Counted from the stretch's first letter, positions 25,760-34,886 are shown. The stretch is 64,000 bases of DNA from PALSA-911 sp963743035 (GCA_963743035.1 CAVUOB010000015.1:1-64000), one strand, 5' to 3'. Numbers and translations are program-made. Notes: generated by a model from the letters alone, not told the origin.

Positions 25760-25840
25760 GGACATTTCTCCGTTTGCCTGCTTGCCGCAGCCTCGGGTCC
25801 AGGCTACCGCCGTGGCGGGCTGGATGAAAGCGGGGGGCGT

Positions 25841-26399
25841 ATGCTGGTTTTGGTGGTGGGACCGTCCGGGGCGGGCAAGGACACGCTGTTGATCGCCGCG
25901 CGCGAGAGCCTGGCCGGCGATAACCGGTTCCACTTCGTCCGCCGCGCCATCACCCGGCCGGCAGACGGCGGGCGGGGAGGCGCATGAGGCATTGACCGAA
26001 GCCGAGTTCGCCGTGCGCCAGGCAGCCGGCGGCTTCGCCCTCTCCTGGCAGGCGCACGGCCTGTCCTACGGCATTCCCGCCGACATCGCCGGGCTGCATC
26101 TCGCAGCGGGCGCGCGTGGTCATCGCCAATGTCTCCCGCGCGATCATCGACCAGGCTGCAGGCAGCTTTCCCGCCCGCGTGATCGAGATCACCGCCCCGC
26201 CGGAAATCCTGGCCGCGCGGCTGGCCGCGCGCGGGCGGGAAACTGCTGCCGACATCGCCGCCCGGCTGGCCCGCAGCGTCGCCCTGCCGCCCGGCATCTC
26301 GATCGAGCACGGTGATGAACGACGCGACGCTGGAGGAAGGCGTCGCCCGCTTCCTCGCCGCCCTCAACCGCGCAGCGGAATCCGTTCCGCGATCGATGA
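25841..26399 (+). CDS. phnN: Ribose 1,5-bisphosphokinase PhnN (about four +1 shifts as written)
   Basis: A guanylate-kinase-fold protein opening MLVLVVGPSGAGKDTLL (P-loop) and followed by RFHFVRRAITRPA. After shifts near 25970, 26113, 26310 and 26380 the pieces read EALTEAEFAVRQAAGGFALSWQAHG, GRVVIANVSRAIIDQ and DATLEEGVARFLAAL, which together give a normal 185-residue PhnN. It phosphorylates ribose 1,5-bisphosphate to PRPP, the last step that returns the C-P lyase ribose to metabolism. It is on the opposite strand to phnG-M, convergent with the DUF1045 gene and overlapping it by about 36 bases. Confidence 0.8.
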
Positions 26400-27062
26400 A
26401 CGGCGCGCCCGGGCCGGCCTGGGTGAACAGGCAGATATCCGCCACGCGGCGCCGCACCCGGACCGCCTCGGCGAAATAGGCTTCCGCCGCCGGGCGGTAG
26501 ATGCGCCTTCTCGGTCTCCGACAGCCGCCGCGTCAGCGTCATGTGGAAGAACCAGGTGTCGAACACGTAAGGATAGCCCCAGCGCAGCAGCATCGCGTCC
26601 TGCTCCGGGCGTCAGCCCGCCGCGCCGGCGCTTGGCCAGCTCGGCGTCATCCGGCGGCGCGCGGAAATCGTCGAGTTCCGCGACGCAGCGATCGGCCAGG
26701 GCTTGCAGCGGCCGGGCAGGGGACGGTTTCGCGCAGCGCCAGGAAGCCGTGCACGTCGGACACCGCCAGCTCCGGCAGCTCGAACGGCGCGATCCGGCCG
26801 GCGAGCGCGGTGCGCGGCCTCGAGCACGCGAACCAGTCCCGCCCCGCCGCCAGGCGCATCGGCGGCTTCAGCGTGGCGTGGAAGCCGTAGCCGCGCGGCT
26901 CGGCGGTGATCGCCGCGATATCCGGCAGATCCGGCTGCGGCAGCGGCGCATTGCGTCTCGCGCGTCCCGCCCGAGCCATGCGGCGCCGGCCGCCGCCAGC
27001 GGATCGTCCGCCGGCGGCGCGTAATAGACGGCGACCCGGGCCCCGCGTTCATCGTCGGTCAT
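26364..27062 (-). CDS. DUF1045-family phosphonate-metabolism-associated protein (several +1 shifts as written)
   Basis: Opens MTDDERGARVAVYYAPPADDPL and, after correction of two extra bases near 26962 and 26975, continues WLGRDAETQAPLPQPDLP. Then comes TAEPRGYGFHATLKPPMRL, the family signature with its HxT motif, which suggests a 2H-phosphoesterase-like fold. The end reads LFTQAGPGAPF and, one extra base later, RIPLRG. Family members sit in C-P lyase clusters of many alphaproteobacteria, often next to PhnM; the reaction is not established, though a cyclic-phosphate esterase role would suit. About 230 residues. The ATG is 11 bases after the phnM stop, so it is in the phn operon. Confidence 0.75.
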
Positions 27063-27072
27063 GCCGGCGAGG

Positions 27073-28222
27073 TCAGGCCACCCGCTCGCCGGCGCGCCAG
27101 ACCTGGCGCACCACCGGCATGTCCTCGTGCACGCGCACGCGCACCAGGTCGGCGCGCATGCCCGGCCTCCAGCCGGCCGCGATCGGGCAGCGCGGCCATC
27201 CGCGCCGGCGTGTCGGTGATCAGCGCCACCGCCTGCGGCAGCGTGATCCCGGTGTCGCGCACGCACAGGAACGCCGCCTCCACCAGGCTCGCCGGCACGT
27301 AGTCCGACGCGAAGGCGTCCACCGCGCCCGCCCGCACCAGCTCGGCCGCCGACACGTTGCCGGAATGCGAGCCGCCGCGGACGATGTTCGGCGCGCCGGC
27401 GATCACGCTCCATGCCGGCTGCTTGCGCGCGCGTGGCGGCCGCCAGCATGGTGACCGGGAACTCGCTGATGCGGATGCCGTCGGCGGAGTTCTCCGCGAC
27501 CTCCGCCTCGGTCTCGTCGTCATGGCTGGCCATCGCCACGTCCGACCCGGCGAAGCGGGCGAGCAGCGCGCGCGCGGTTCGGTGCGCGCAGCAGGGCCCG
27601 CTGCTCGGCAGGTCGGCGATGCGGCGCTCGATATAGTCGTCCGAATGGCCGTCCTTGCGCCGCAGCGCCCGGTAGCGATCCAGATTGGCGTATTGGCCGA
27701 CGCCGGGGCTGTGGTCCATCAGGCTGACCATGCGCACCAGCGCTGATGGTCGGCGACCGGGCTCCACCAGTTCCAGCACGTCCGTCGCCGGCATTTCGCA
27801 GCGCAGATGCAGGAAATGGTCGGATTTCAGCAGCCCGGTGTCCGCCAGCGCATCCAGGTCGGCCACGCCTTCGCGGAACGTGCGGATGCGGTCCTTGTCG
27901 AAGCCGAGATCGCCCAGGCACAGCGCGTCCAGCACCGTGGTCACGCCCGCGGCGGCGCATTGCGCGTCATGCGCCAGCAGCGCCGAGCGCGACGGCCAGC
28001 GCGCGTTCGATGCGCGGCTGCACCTGGCGTTCCAGATTGTCGGTATGCACGTCGACGACGCCGGGGATCAGGAAGTCGCCGTCCATGTCCAGCGCGCCGG
28101 GCAGGGAGGACCGCCCGGGCGCGACCTCCCGGATCACCGTCGCCTTCCATCACCAGCGTGCCGAAGACCAACTCGTTCGGCAGCACCAGGGTCGCGTTGG
28201 TCAGGATGGTCTGGGGCGTCAT
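27073..28222 (-). CDS. phnM: Alpha-D-ribose 1-methylphosphonate 5-triphosphate diphosphatase PhnM, operon copy (many +1 shifts as written)
   Basis: Amidohydrolase-superfamily enzyme that releases pyrophosphate from the PhnGHIL product. The pieces, in order, show MTPQTILTNATLVLPNELV, FLIPGVVDVHTDNLERQVQPR (metal ligands), VTTVLDALCLGDLGFDKDR, SLMDHSPGVGQYANLDRYRAL, ASHDDETEAEV, GAPNIVRGGSHSGNVSAAELV and SDYVPASLVEAAF. The end reads MRADLVRVRVHEDMPVVRQVWRAGERVA. Several single extra bases split the frame. The ATG overlaps the phnL stop (ATGA). This copy has the classic HTDNLERQ motif, unlike the second PhnM at 33.6 kb. Confidence 0.85.
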
Positions 28223-28925
28223 GCAGCGTCCTGCAAAGGCGTCACGGGAAACAGACGATCGGCCACGGCGTCGCGCACCTCGTCGTCGTGGAAGATGCCG
28301 ACAATGGCAATCCCCCGCGACTTGGCATCGGCGATCATGCCGATCACCACGTCCCGGTTGGCCGGGTCCAGCGAGGCGGTCGGCTCGTCCAGCAGCAGGA
28401 TCGGATGTCCGCCGATGAACCCCCGCGCCAGATTGACCCGCTGCTGCTCGCCGCCCGAGAACGTCGCCGGCGGCAGGCCGTGCAGCCGGGCGCGGGATGT
28501 TCAGCCGGCACAGCAGCTCCCGCGCCTGCTCGCGCGCCTGGGTCGGCTGGGTGCCGCGCGCGACCAGCACCTCCGCCACCACGTCCAGCGCCGAGACGCG
28601 CGGCACCACGCGCAGGAACTGGCTGACATAGCCGAGCGTCGTGCGCCGCACCGTCGATCACGGTGCGCGGATCGGCCGATGCCAGGTCGACCATCGCGCC
28701 GTCATGGCGCACCCAGTATATGCCCGGCCTCGGCGCGGTAATTGCCGTACAGGCTGCGCATCAGCGTGGACTTGCCGGCGCCCGACGGGCCGGACAGCGC
28801 GACGCAGGTCGCCCGCGCTGCACCGCCAGGTCGATCCCGGCCAGCACGGGGATGCGCACGCCGCCCTGCAGATGCAGCGTGAAATCCTTGGCCAGCCCCT
28901 CGGTCCGCAACACCGCGCCGCTCAT
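28219..28925 (-). CDS. phnL: C-P lyase ABC-type ATPase subunit PhnL (+1 shifts as written)
   Basis: ABC-ATPase of about 234 residues. The pieces show MSGAVLRTEGLAKDFTLHLQ, the Walker A block CVALSGPSGAGKSTLMRSLYGNY, a signature-like SGGEQQRVNLARGF, Walker B ILLLDEPTASLDPANRD and the C-terminal HDDEVRDAVADRLFPVTPLQ, all characteristic of PhnL. With PhnG, PhnH and PhnI it attaches phosphonate to the ribose of ATP, displacing adenine. At least two extra bases split the frame. Start ATG and stop overlap phnK and phnM respectively, so translation is coupled. Confidence 0.88.
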
Positions 28926-29700
28926 GCCGCAGCACCGAGCTGACCAGCAGCTGCGTGTAGGGATGCTGCGGATCGTCCAGCACCTGGTCGGTCAGCCCGG
29001 TCTCCACCACGCGGCCGCGCTGCATCACCATGATCCGCTGCGCCAGCAGCCGCGCCACCGCGATGTCGTGCGTCACCAGCACCACGGCGATCGCAGAACC
29101 GCGCCACCAGGCTGCGGATCAGGTCGAGCAGCCGCGCCTGCACGGAAACATCCAGCCCGCCGGTCGGCTCGTCCATGAACACCAGCCGCGGATGGGTCAC
29201 CAGGGTGCGGGCGATCTGCAACCGCTGCAGCATGCCGCCGGAGAACGTCCGCGGCAGGTCGTCGATCCGCCCGGCGTCGATCTCCACCTGCGCCAGCCAG
29301 CGCAGCGCCTCGGCGCGGATATCGCCGTAATGGCGTGCGCCCTGCGCCATCAGCCGCTCGCCGACATTGCCGCCGGCGGACACGCCCATGCGCAGATTCT
29401 CGCGCGGGTTCTGCTGCACGAAGCCCCAGTCGGAGCGATGCAGGCTGCGCAGGGCCGGCGCCGGCATGGCGTGCACGTCGACCATCCTGCCGTCCGGCAT
29501 CGCGATAGCGGACCTCGCCGCGGTCCGGCCGCGACGCGCCCGGCCAGCACGTTCAGCAGCGTGGTCTTGCCGGATCCGGACTCGCCGACGATCGCCAGCA
29601 CCTCGCCCGGCCAAAGCTCGGCCCGCACATCCACCAGCGCCGGAATGGCGCCGAAATGCAGCGTCAGACCGCTGGCCGCAAGCAATCTCGCCTCGCTCAT
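28922..29700 (-). CDS. phnK: C-P lyase complex ABC-type ATPase PhnK (+1 shifts as written)
   Basis: Opens MSEARLLAASGLTLHFGAIP with Walker A in VLAIVGESGSGKTTLLNVL. Later pieces give the signature FSGGMLQRLQIARTLVTHPR, Walker B LVFMDEPTGGLDVSVQARLLDLIR and the PhnK-type end DDPQHPYTQLLVSSVL. PhnK docks on the PhnGHIJ core of C-P lyase and is required for turnover in vivo. Length is about 258 residues after removal of at least two extra bases. Its ATG overlaps the phnJ stop and its stop overlaps the phnL start. Confidence 0.88.
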
Positions 29701-30579
29701 TCCGCCGCCTCCGCCACGCCGTCCGCGCCGACATGGCCGTGTGCGCGGCGCTCCGCGCAATGGTCGGTGTCGGAACAGACGAACAGCCGCCCGCCCTGGT
29801 CGTCGGTCACCACCTCGTCCAGATACGAATCTGTCCGCGCCGCACAGCCCGCAGAGATGCGGCGCGCGGATGGCGCGGAACGGATGGTCGTCGAAATCGA
29901 GCGAGCGCACATCGGTATAGGGCGGAATGGCGTAGATCCGCTTCTCCCGCCCGGCGCCGAACAGCTGCAGCGCCGGCATCCGGTGCATCTTCGGATTGTC
30001 GAAGGCCGGGATCGGGCTCGGCGACATCAGGTAGCGGTCGTTCACCATCACCGGATAGTCGTAGCTGATCGAGATCTGCCCGAACCGGGCGATATCCTCG
30101 TACAGCTTCACATGCATCAGGCCGTAATCGGCCAGCGCCGTGCATCCGCCGCGTTTCGGCGCGGGATGGTTCCAGCCTGGCCATCGGCTCCGGCATGCGG
30201 CACCTGATAGACGATGATCTGGTCCTCGCGCAGCGTCCGCTCGGGAATGCGGTGGCGGGTCTGGATCACGCGTCGCATCCGCCGTGCGCGTGGTGGTCGC
30301 GACGCCCGCCGTGCGGGCGAAGAAGCGACGGATGGAGACGGCGTTGGTGGTGTCGTCCGCGCCCTGGTCGATCACCTTCAGCACGTCGTCCGCGCCCAGC
30401 ACCGACGCCGTCACCTGGATGCCGCCGGTGCCCCAGCCATAGGGCAGCGGCATCTCGCGCGAGCCGAACGGCACCTGGTGCCCGGGGATCGCCACCGCCT
30501 TCAGCAGCGCGCGGCGGATCATCCGCTTGGTCTGCTCGTCCAGATAGGCGAAGTTGTAGCCATCCATCCGCGCGTTCAT
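29697..30579 (-). CDS. phnJ: C-P lyase catalytic subunit PhnJ (+1 shifts as written)
   Basis: Radical-SAM enzyme that breaks the carbon-phosphorus bond of ribose 1-methylphosphonate 5-phosphate. The N-terminus MNARMDGYNFAYLDEQTKRMIRRALLKA and REMPLPYGWGTGGIQVT is the PhnJ opening. Near the C-terminus the cysteine cluster appears as LCGLCGA, then SYLDEVVTD and VCSDTDHC, the residues that bind the iron-sulfur cluster and perform catalysis. About 293 residues. Several extra bases split the middle of the frame. The ATG overlaps the phnI stop and the TGA overlaps the phnK start. Confidence 0.9.
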
Positions 30580-31663
30580 TCCGCCGCTTCCTTCAGGGTC
30601 TCGGCCTCCCGCGCGCATGCGGCGGACATTCTCCAGTTCGCTCTGGAAATCGACGTAATGCGGCAGCTTCAGATGCTCGACGAAGCCGGTCGCCTCGATA
30701 TTGTCGCAGTGCGACAGCACGAACTCGATGTTCTGTGCCGGCGCCTTCACGTCCTCGCCCAGTTCTTCCGCCCGCATCGCGCGGTCCACCAGCGCCATCG
30801 CCATGGCCTTGCGCTCGGCAATGGCCGAACACCAGCCCGTAGCCGCGGGTGAATTGCGGCGGCGCGGTTTTGGAGCCCTTGAACTGGTTGACCATCTGGC
30901 ACTCGGTCAGCGAGATGTCGCCGATATCGATGGCGAAGCCGAGCTCGGCGGGCACGATTTCCACCGCAACCTCGCCCATGGCGGATCTCGCCGGCGAACG
31001 GGTGCGTGCCGCCATAGCCGCGCTGGGTGGAATAGCCCAGCGCCAGCAGGAACCCCTCGTCGCCGCGCGCCAGCGCCTGCAGCCGCACGTCGCGCCCGGC
31101 CGGAAACGCCAGCGGCTCGCGCGTAAGATCGCCGGGCTGCCGGTCATCCGGCCGGTCGGTTTCCATCAGCCCCTCGTCGCCGAGGATGTCGTGCACGCGC
31201 GGCACGAAGCCCTCTTCCGGCACGGCCTCCGGTGCCGGCGGCGGGGTCGCGCCGGCGGCCAGCATGAAATCGATCAGGCGATGCGTATAGTCATAGGTCG
31301 GGCCGAGCATCTGGCCGCCGGGCAGATCCTTGAACACGGCGGAGACCCGCCGCGCGATCGCCATCGCTCGCGGTGTCCACCGGCACCGACTGGGCGAAGC
31401 GGGGCAGGGTGGTGCGATAGGCGCGCAGCAGGAACGCCGCCTCGATCAGATCGCCCTGCGCCTGCTTGATCGCCAGCGCCGCCAGCGTCGCGGTCGTACA
31501 GCGAGCCCTCGCCCATCACCCGGTCCACTGCGCGGCCAAGCTGGCCGGCGATCTGGTCCACTTCCAGCTCGGGCACCGCGGGATCGCCGCGCCGTGCCTC
31601 GGCCAGCCAGGCATGGGCGTTGTCGATCGCCTGCTCGCCGCCCTTGACTGCAACATAGGCCAT
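30576..31663 (-). CDS. phnI: C-P lyase subunit PhnI (+1 shifts as written)
   Basis: Starts MAYVAVKGGEQAIDNAHAWL, with VDRVMGEGSLYDRD just before the first break near 31495 (the extra base follows a GAC codon). Later pieces read VFKDLPGGQMLGPTYDYTHRLIDFML, TQRGYGGTHPFAGEIR, DIGDISLTECQMVNQFKG and PHYVDFQSELENVRRMRA, and the end is ETLKEAAE. PhnI is the nucleosidase subunit that removes adenine and, with PhnG, PhnH and PhnL, makes the ribose triphosphonate. About 361 residues. It starts right at the phnH stop. Confidence 0.88.
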
Positions 31664-32245
31664 TCAGACCTCCTCGATCCGCACGCTGCGCGGCAGCGCC
31701 GCCAGCCTTGTACCGGCGCAGAGCACCAGATCCACGCCGCGCGGATACAGCGCGTGGTTCTTGCGCCAGATGCCGGCGAAGCCCTCCGGCAGCCCGCGCA
31801 CCCGCAACACCGCCGGCGCGGCCAGGCCCGGCCCGGACAGCCGGTAGGCCGGCCCGTCGCCGAGTGCCGCCACCTGCACGATCACGGTCGCCGCCGTCTC
31901 CGGCGCCTCGTCGGTGCCGGCGTTCAGCGCATCGAGTTCGGGCAGGGCGCAGCCGAGAACGAATTCCGCCTGCCCCGGTTCCTGAACAAACGCCGCGCCG
32001 CAATGGAACGCGGTCCAGCCGCGCGAAGCCGCCAGCGCGGGATCCAGCCATAGCGTGGTTTCGCTGTCGGCCAGCGTCAGCAACACCGCCGCCGTGGCCG
32101 GGTCCAGGCAGGCGGGCGGCGTCAGCTCCGCACCCAGCGAGTGCAGGCTGCCCGGGCGCGACATGGCGGCCAGCATGGAGCGAAACCCAAGCTGCGCCCC
32201 GGCGACGGGATCGGCGAAACCGGGCAGATCGATATCACTGTCCAT
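31664..32245 (-). CDS. phnH: C-P lyase subunit PhnH
   Basis: 193 residues, frame intact. Opens MDSDIDLPGFADPVAGAQLGFRSMLAAMSRPG, the conserved PhnH start, and contains FHCGAAFVQEPGQAEFVLG and GLPEGFAGIWRKNHALYPRG near the C-terminus. PhnH has a PLP-transferase-like fold without the PLP lysine and forms the PhnGHIJ core. Start ATG 32245 chosen over one eight codons upstream because of family length; it is 5 bases from the phnG stop. Confidence 0.9.
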   Translation of the reverse strand: MDSDIDLPGFADPVAGAQLGFRSMLAAMSRPGSLHSLGAELTPPACLDPATAAVLLTLADSETTLWLDPALAASRGWTAFHCGAAFVQEPGQAEFVLGCALPELDALNAGTDEAPETAATVIVQVAALGDGPAYRLSGPGLAAPAVLRVRGLPEGFAGIWRKNHALYPRGVDLVLCAGTRLAALPRSVRIEEV

Positions 32246-32249
32246 TGCG

Positions 32250-32738
32250 TCAGGTCCGCATCGTGGCAAGGGTGAAGAACTGCACCTTGGTGGCCGCCGC
32301 CTTGCGCGCGGTCCGTTCCCGGCGCTCGCGCTGCGCCGCGGCCAAGGGCTCGATCACGCGCCGCGCCAGCGTGGCGTTGCGCGCCGGATCCTGCAGCAGC
32401 GCGTCCAGCACCGCCGCCAGTTCCGCCTGCCTGGCATCCCGCCCGGCGACATAGGCGTGCCCGGTCCAGCCGCATTCGGTGCGCACCGTGCAGCGCGTCA
32501 CCGTCATCTCGCCCAGGTTGAATGCCGCCCCGCCGCCGCCCTGGCGGCCCCGCACCATCACCAGCCCCGGCTCCGGCCCGCGCAGCCGCCGATATTCCGG
32601 CAGCTCCGGGCATTCGGCCAGGCGGGCGGAAATCTCATCGGCTCCGGCCCGCGCCAGCACCGCCATCCAGCGCTGCCGCTCGGAGACGGGCAATTTGCCG
32701 CCGGGTTGCGCGCTATCGGGGGATTCGGCGTCGGCCAT
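32250..32738 (-). CDS. phnG: C-P lyase subunit PhnG
   Basis: 162 residues, frame intact, first gene of the minus-strand phn operon. SERQRWMAVLARAGADEISARL is the PhnG opening block. GPEPGLVMVRGRQGGGGAAFNLGEMTVTRCTVR carries the conserved TR(C)T motif, and AYVAGRDARQAELAAVLDALLQDP follows. PhnG is part of the PhnGHI core that displaces adenine from ATP by phosphonate. Control region with phnF lies immediately upstream. Confidence 0.9.
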   Translation of the reverse strand: MADAESPDSAQPGGKLPVSERQRWMAVLARAGADEISARLAECPELPEYRRLRGPEPGLVMVRGRQGGGGAAFNLGEMTVTRCTVRTECGWTGHAYVAGRDARQAELAAVLDALLQDPARNATLARRVIEPLAAAQRERRERTARKAAATKVQFFTLATMRT

Positions 32739-32762
32739 GCTGTATTCCGGTTTCCAGTCATT

Positions 32763-32775
32763 TAGACGTCTAGAC
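32763..32775. promoter_or_regulatory. Candidate PhnF operator between phnG and phnF
   Basis: Two overlapping perfect palindromes, TAGACGTCTA (32763-32772) and GTCTAGAC (32768-32775), lie in the 93-base gap between divergent phnG and phnF. HutC-type GntR regulators bind GT...AC palindromes of this kind. The site is 25 bases upstream of the phnG ATG, well placed to block that promoter. Confidence 0.55.
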
Positions 32776-32831
32776 AAATAACTGCCGCTCCCGGTATCGT
32801 CAAGCATCCCCTCGCACGGAACGCCGGCCGC

Positions 32832-33563
32832 ATGGATGAAATTACGATGACCCGTCAGGACGGCGTCGCCCTCTGGCGCCAGATCGCCAATAATCTGCGC
32901 CAGGAAATCACCTCGGGCGCCCACGCCCCCGGCGGCCGCCTGCCGACCGAGGCCGAGCTGTCCGCGCGCTTTGGCGTCAACCGCCACACGGTGCGCCGGG
33001 CGATCGAGGATCTGTCGCGCGGCGGCCTGGTCCGGGTGGAGCAGGGCAGGGGATCCTTCGTCGCCGAGGACGTCATCGACTACACGGTCGCCTCGCGCAC
33101 GCGGTTTTCCGAATGGATCCGCCGCCACAACAAGGAACCCTCCGGCCGCCTGCTGCAATTGCGTGAGCTGGCCGCCGAGGCCAGCGTGGCCACCGCGCTG
33201 AAGATCCGCCCCGGCGCCAAGGTGGTGCTGCTGGAACGCCTGGGCCTCGCCGATGACCGGCCGGTCAGCCTTACCAGCCATTATTTCCCCGCCGCCCGCC
33301 TGCGCGGCGTGCTGGAGGCGCTGCGCACCGCCGCCGGCATCACCGAGGCGCTGAAATCCGTCGGCGTGTCCGACTATCAGCGTCAGTCCAGCCGCGTCAC
33401 CGCGCGCATGCCGAACGCGGAGGAAGCCGAGTTGCTCCGCATGCCGCGCTCGCGCCCATTGCTGGTCAGCGAGAACATCAACGTGGACCATGTCGGCCAG
33501 GTGGTGGAATTCGGCGTCGGACGCTACCCGACGCCGCGCGTGCAGATCGTTTTCGAACCGTGA
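32832..33563 (+). CDS. phnF: Phosphonate-operon regulator PhnF (GntR family, HutC subfamily)
   Basis: 243 residues. A GntR winged helix occupies about 10-75 (LWRQIANNLRQEITSG, then ARFGVNRHTVRRAIEDLSRGGLVRVEQGRGSFV), followed by a UTRA effector domain to about 240 with HYFPAARL and VVEFGVGRYPTPRVQIVFEP. PhnF proteins repress phn operons and are released by phosphate-starvation or phosphonate signals. Divergent from phnG and coupled at its 3' end to a second phnM. The palindrome at 32763-32775 is its probable binding site. Confidence 0.88.
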   Translation: MDEITMTRQDGVALWRQIANNLRQEITSGAHAPGGRLPTEAELSARFGVNRHTVRRAIEDLSRGGLVRVEQGRGSFVAEDVIDYTVASRTRFSEWIRRHNKEPSGRLLQLRELAAEASVATALKIRPGAKVVLLERLGLADDRPVSLTSHYFPAARLRGVLEALRTAAGITEALKSVGVSDYQRQSSRVTARMPNAEEAELLRMPRSRPLLVSENINVDHVGQVVEFGVGRYPTPRVQIVFEP

Positions 33564-33574
33564 AGGCAAATCGA

Positions 33575-34720
33575 ATGCAGAATTTGAACATCACCGGCGG
33601 CAAGGTGCTGCTGAGCGACGGCGACCAGCCGGTCACCGATATCCGGCTGCAAGACGGCCGGATCGCGGCCATCGGCGCATCCGGCGGCGGCCTGACGCTC
33701 GACGCTACCGGCCTGCTGGTGCTGCCGGGCATCGTCGATATCCATGGCGACGCCTTCGAACGCCAGGTCCAACCGCGCCCCGGCGTCGATTTTCCCGTCG
33801 GCCTGGCGCTGCACGACACCGAGGCGCAGTTGCTGGCCAACGGCATCACCACGGCGTTTCACGGCATCACCCTGTCCTGGGAGCCGGGCCTGCGCAGCCT
33901 GCAGAGCTGGCGGATGCTGCTGGACGCGCTGGATGCCGGGAGCTGGATTTGCGACATGCGGGTGCATCTGCGCTGGGAGGCGTTCAACCTCGAGGCGCTG
34001 GATACCGCGCTCGCCGACATCGCCGCCGGGCGCGTGCATCTGCTGGCCTTCAACGACCACACGCCGGCGATCCTGCGCAAGACCGCGGATCCCGTGCAGG
34101 GCGCCAAATACAGCGACCGCGCCGGCATGAGCCTGACCGAATTCCGCGGTCTCGCCGACCGCATCGCCGCCCGTGCGGAGGAGGTTCCCGATGCGCTCGA
34201 CCGCATCGCCGCCGCCGCGCGCGATGCCGGCATCCCGCTTGCCAGCCACGACGACGACGCCATCGCCGTGCGCGATCATTTTCGTGGCCTCGGTGCGCGG
34301 ATCTGCGAATTCCCGATGGCCGAGGATGTTGGCCAGGCCGCCCGGGATGCCGGCGATGCTGTCGTCATGGGCAGTCCCAATGTGGTGCGGGGCGGCTCGC
34401 ATCTCGGCTGGGCCTCCGCCGCGACCCTGGCGGAGGCCGGCATCTGCACCGTGCTGTCGTCGGATTACTTCTATCCGGCGATGATGCGCGCGGCGCTGAT
34501 CCTGGCCGGCCGCGGCAGGCTCGATCTGGCCGCCGCCTGGTCGCTGATCTCCGCCAACCCCGCCGCCGCCAGCGGGCTCGCCGACCGCGGCGCCATCGCG
34601 CCCGGCCTGCGCGGCGATGTGGTGCTGGTCGACCCCGCCACGCCGCGCATCGTCGCCACCATCGCCCAGGGCCGGATCGCCCATCTGAGCGCCGACGGCG
34701 CCGCGCGCCTCAGCGCCTGA
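33575..34720 (+). CDS. Second PhnM-like amidohydrolase, co-transcribed with phnF
   Basis: 381 residues, frame intact. Opens MQNLNITGGKVLLSDG and has the amidohydrolase metal site as IVDIHGDAFERQVQPRPG (about 55-70), then LAFNDHTPAIL, LASHDDDAIAV, GSPNVVRGGSHLGWASAATLAEAG and LSSDYFYPAMMRAALIL. It shares the PhnM framework but has HGDAFERQ in place of HTDNLERQ, and an extra LALHDTEAQLLANGITTAFHGI block. It probably hydrolyses a related phosphoribosyl compound. ATG 33575 is used because GAAGG lies seven bases upstream; a GTG at 33560 overlapping the phnF stop is the alternative. A strong terminator follows. Confidence 0.82.
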   Translation: MQNLNITGGKVLLSDGDQPVTDIRLQDGRIAAIGASGGGLTLDATGLLVLPGIVDIHGDAFERQVQPRPGVDFPVGLALHDTEAQLLANGITTAFHGITLSWEPGLRSLQSWRMLLDALDAGSWICDMRVHLRWEAFNLEALDTALADIAAGRVHLLAFNDHTPAILRKTADPVQGAKYSDRAGMSLTEFRGLADRIAARAEEVPDALDRIAAAARDAGIPLASHDDDAIAVRDHFRGLGARICEFPMAEDVGQAARDAGDAVVMGSPNVVRGGSHLGWASAATLAEAGICTVLSSDYFYPAMMRAALILAGRGRLDLAAAWSLISANPAAASGLADRGAIAPGLRGDVVLVDPATPRIVATIAQGRIAHLSADGAARLSA

Positions 34721-34746
34721 CCCGGGCGCCCCTCCACGCCTTCCAT

Positions 34747-34781
34747 CGTCCGGTTCGCGTTTGCGCGACCGGACGCATTTT
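34747..34781 (+). terminator. Intrinsic terminator after the second phnM
   Basis: CGTCCGGTTCGCG pairs with CGCGACCGGACG (one bulged T) around a short TTTG loop, followed by CATTTTG. It lies just beyond the phnF-phnM unit and isolates it from the aroE-like operon. Confidence 0.7.
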
Positions 34782-34785
34782 GCCG

Positions 34786-34814
34786 TTGACATGAATTAAC
34801 CGGTTAGTTCATTA
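34786..34814 (+). promoter_or_regulatory. Promoter of the aroE-like/MHS operon with an embedded palindrome
   Basis: A perfect TTGACA -35 box (34786-34791), a 17-base spacer and TCATTA (34809-34814) as a weak -10. The spacer contains the perfect palindrome TAACCGGTTA (34797-34806), a typical TetR-type operator position. The TetR gene at 37.3 kb is the likely binder. Confidence 0.6.
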
Positions 34815-34886
34815 AACCGACAAGATCGCAGCAGCCGGCCGCCGAACAGAAGGCGGAACCGGCGGACATGGCGGGAGGAACGAAGC

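Noticed and set aside
24390..31500. A decaying phosphonate cluster of pseudogenes
   Set aside because: Only single-base gains occur, catalytic motifs and codon bias are intact, and no stops or deletions are seen, which fits sequencing insertions better than gene decay.
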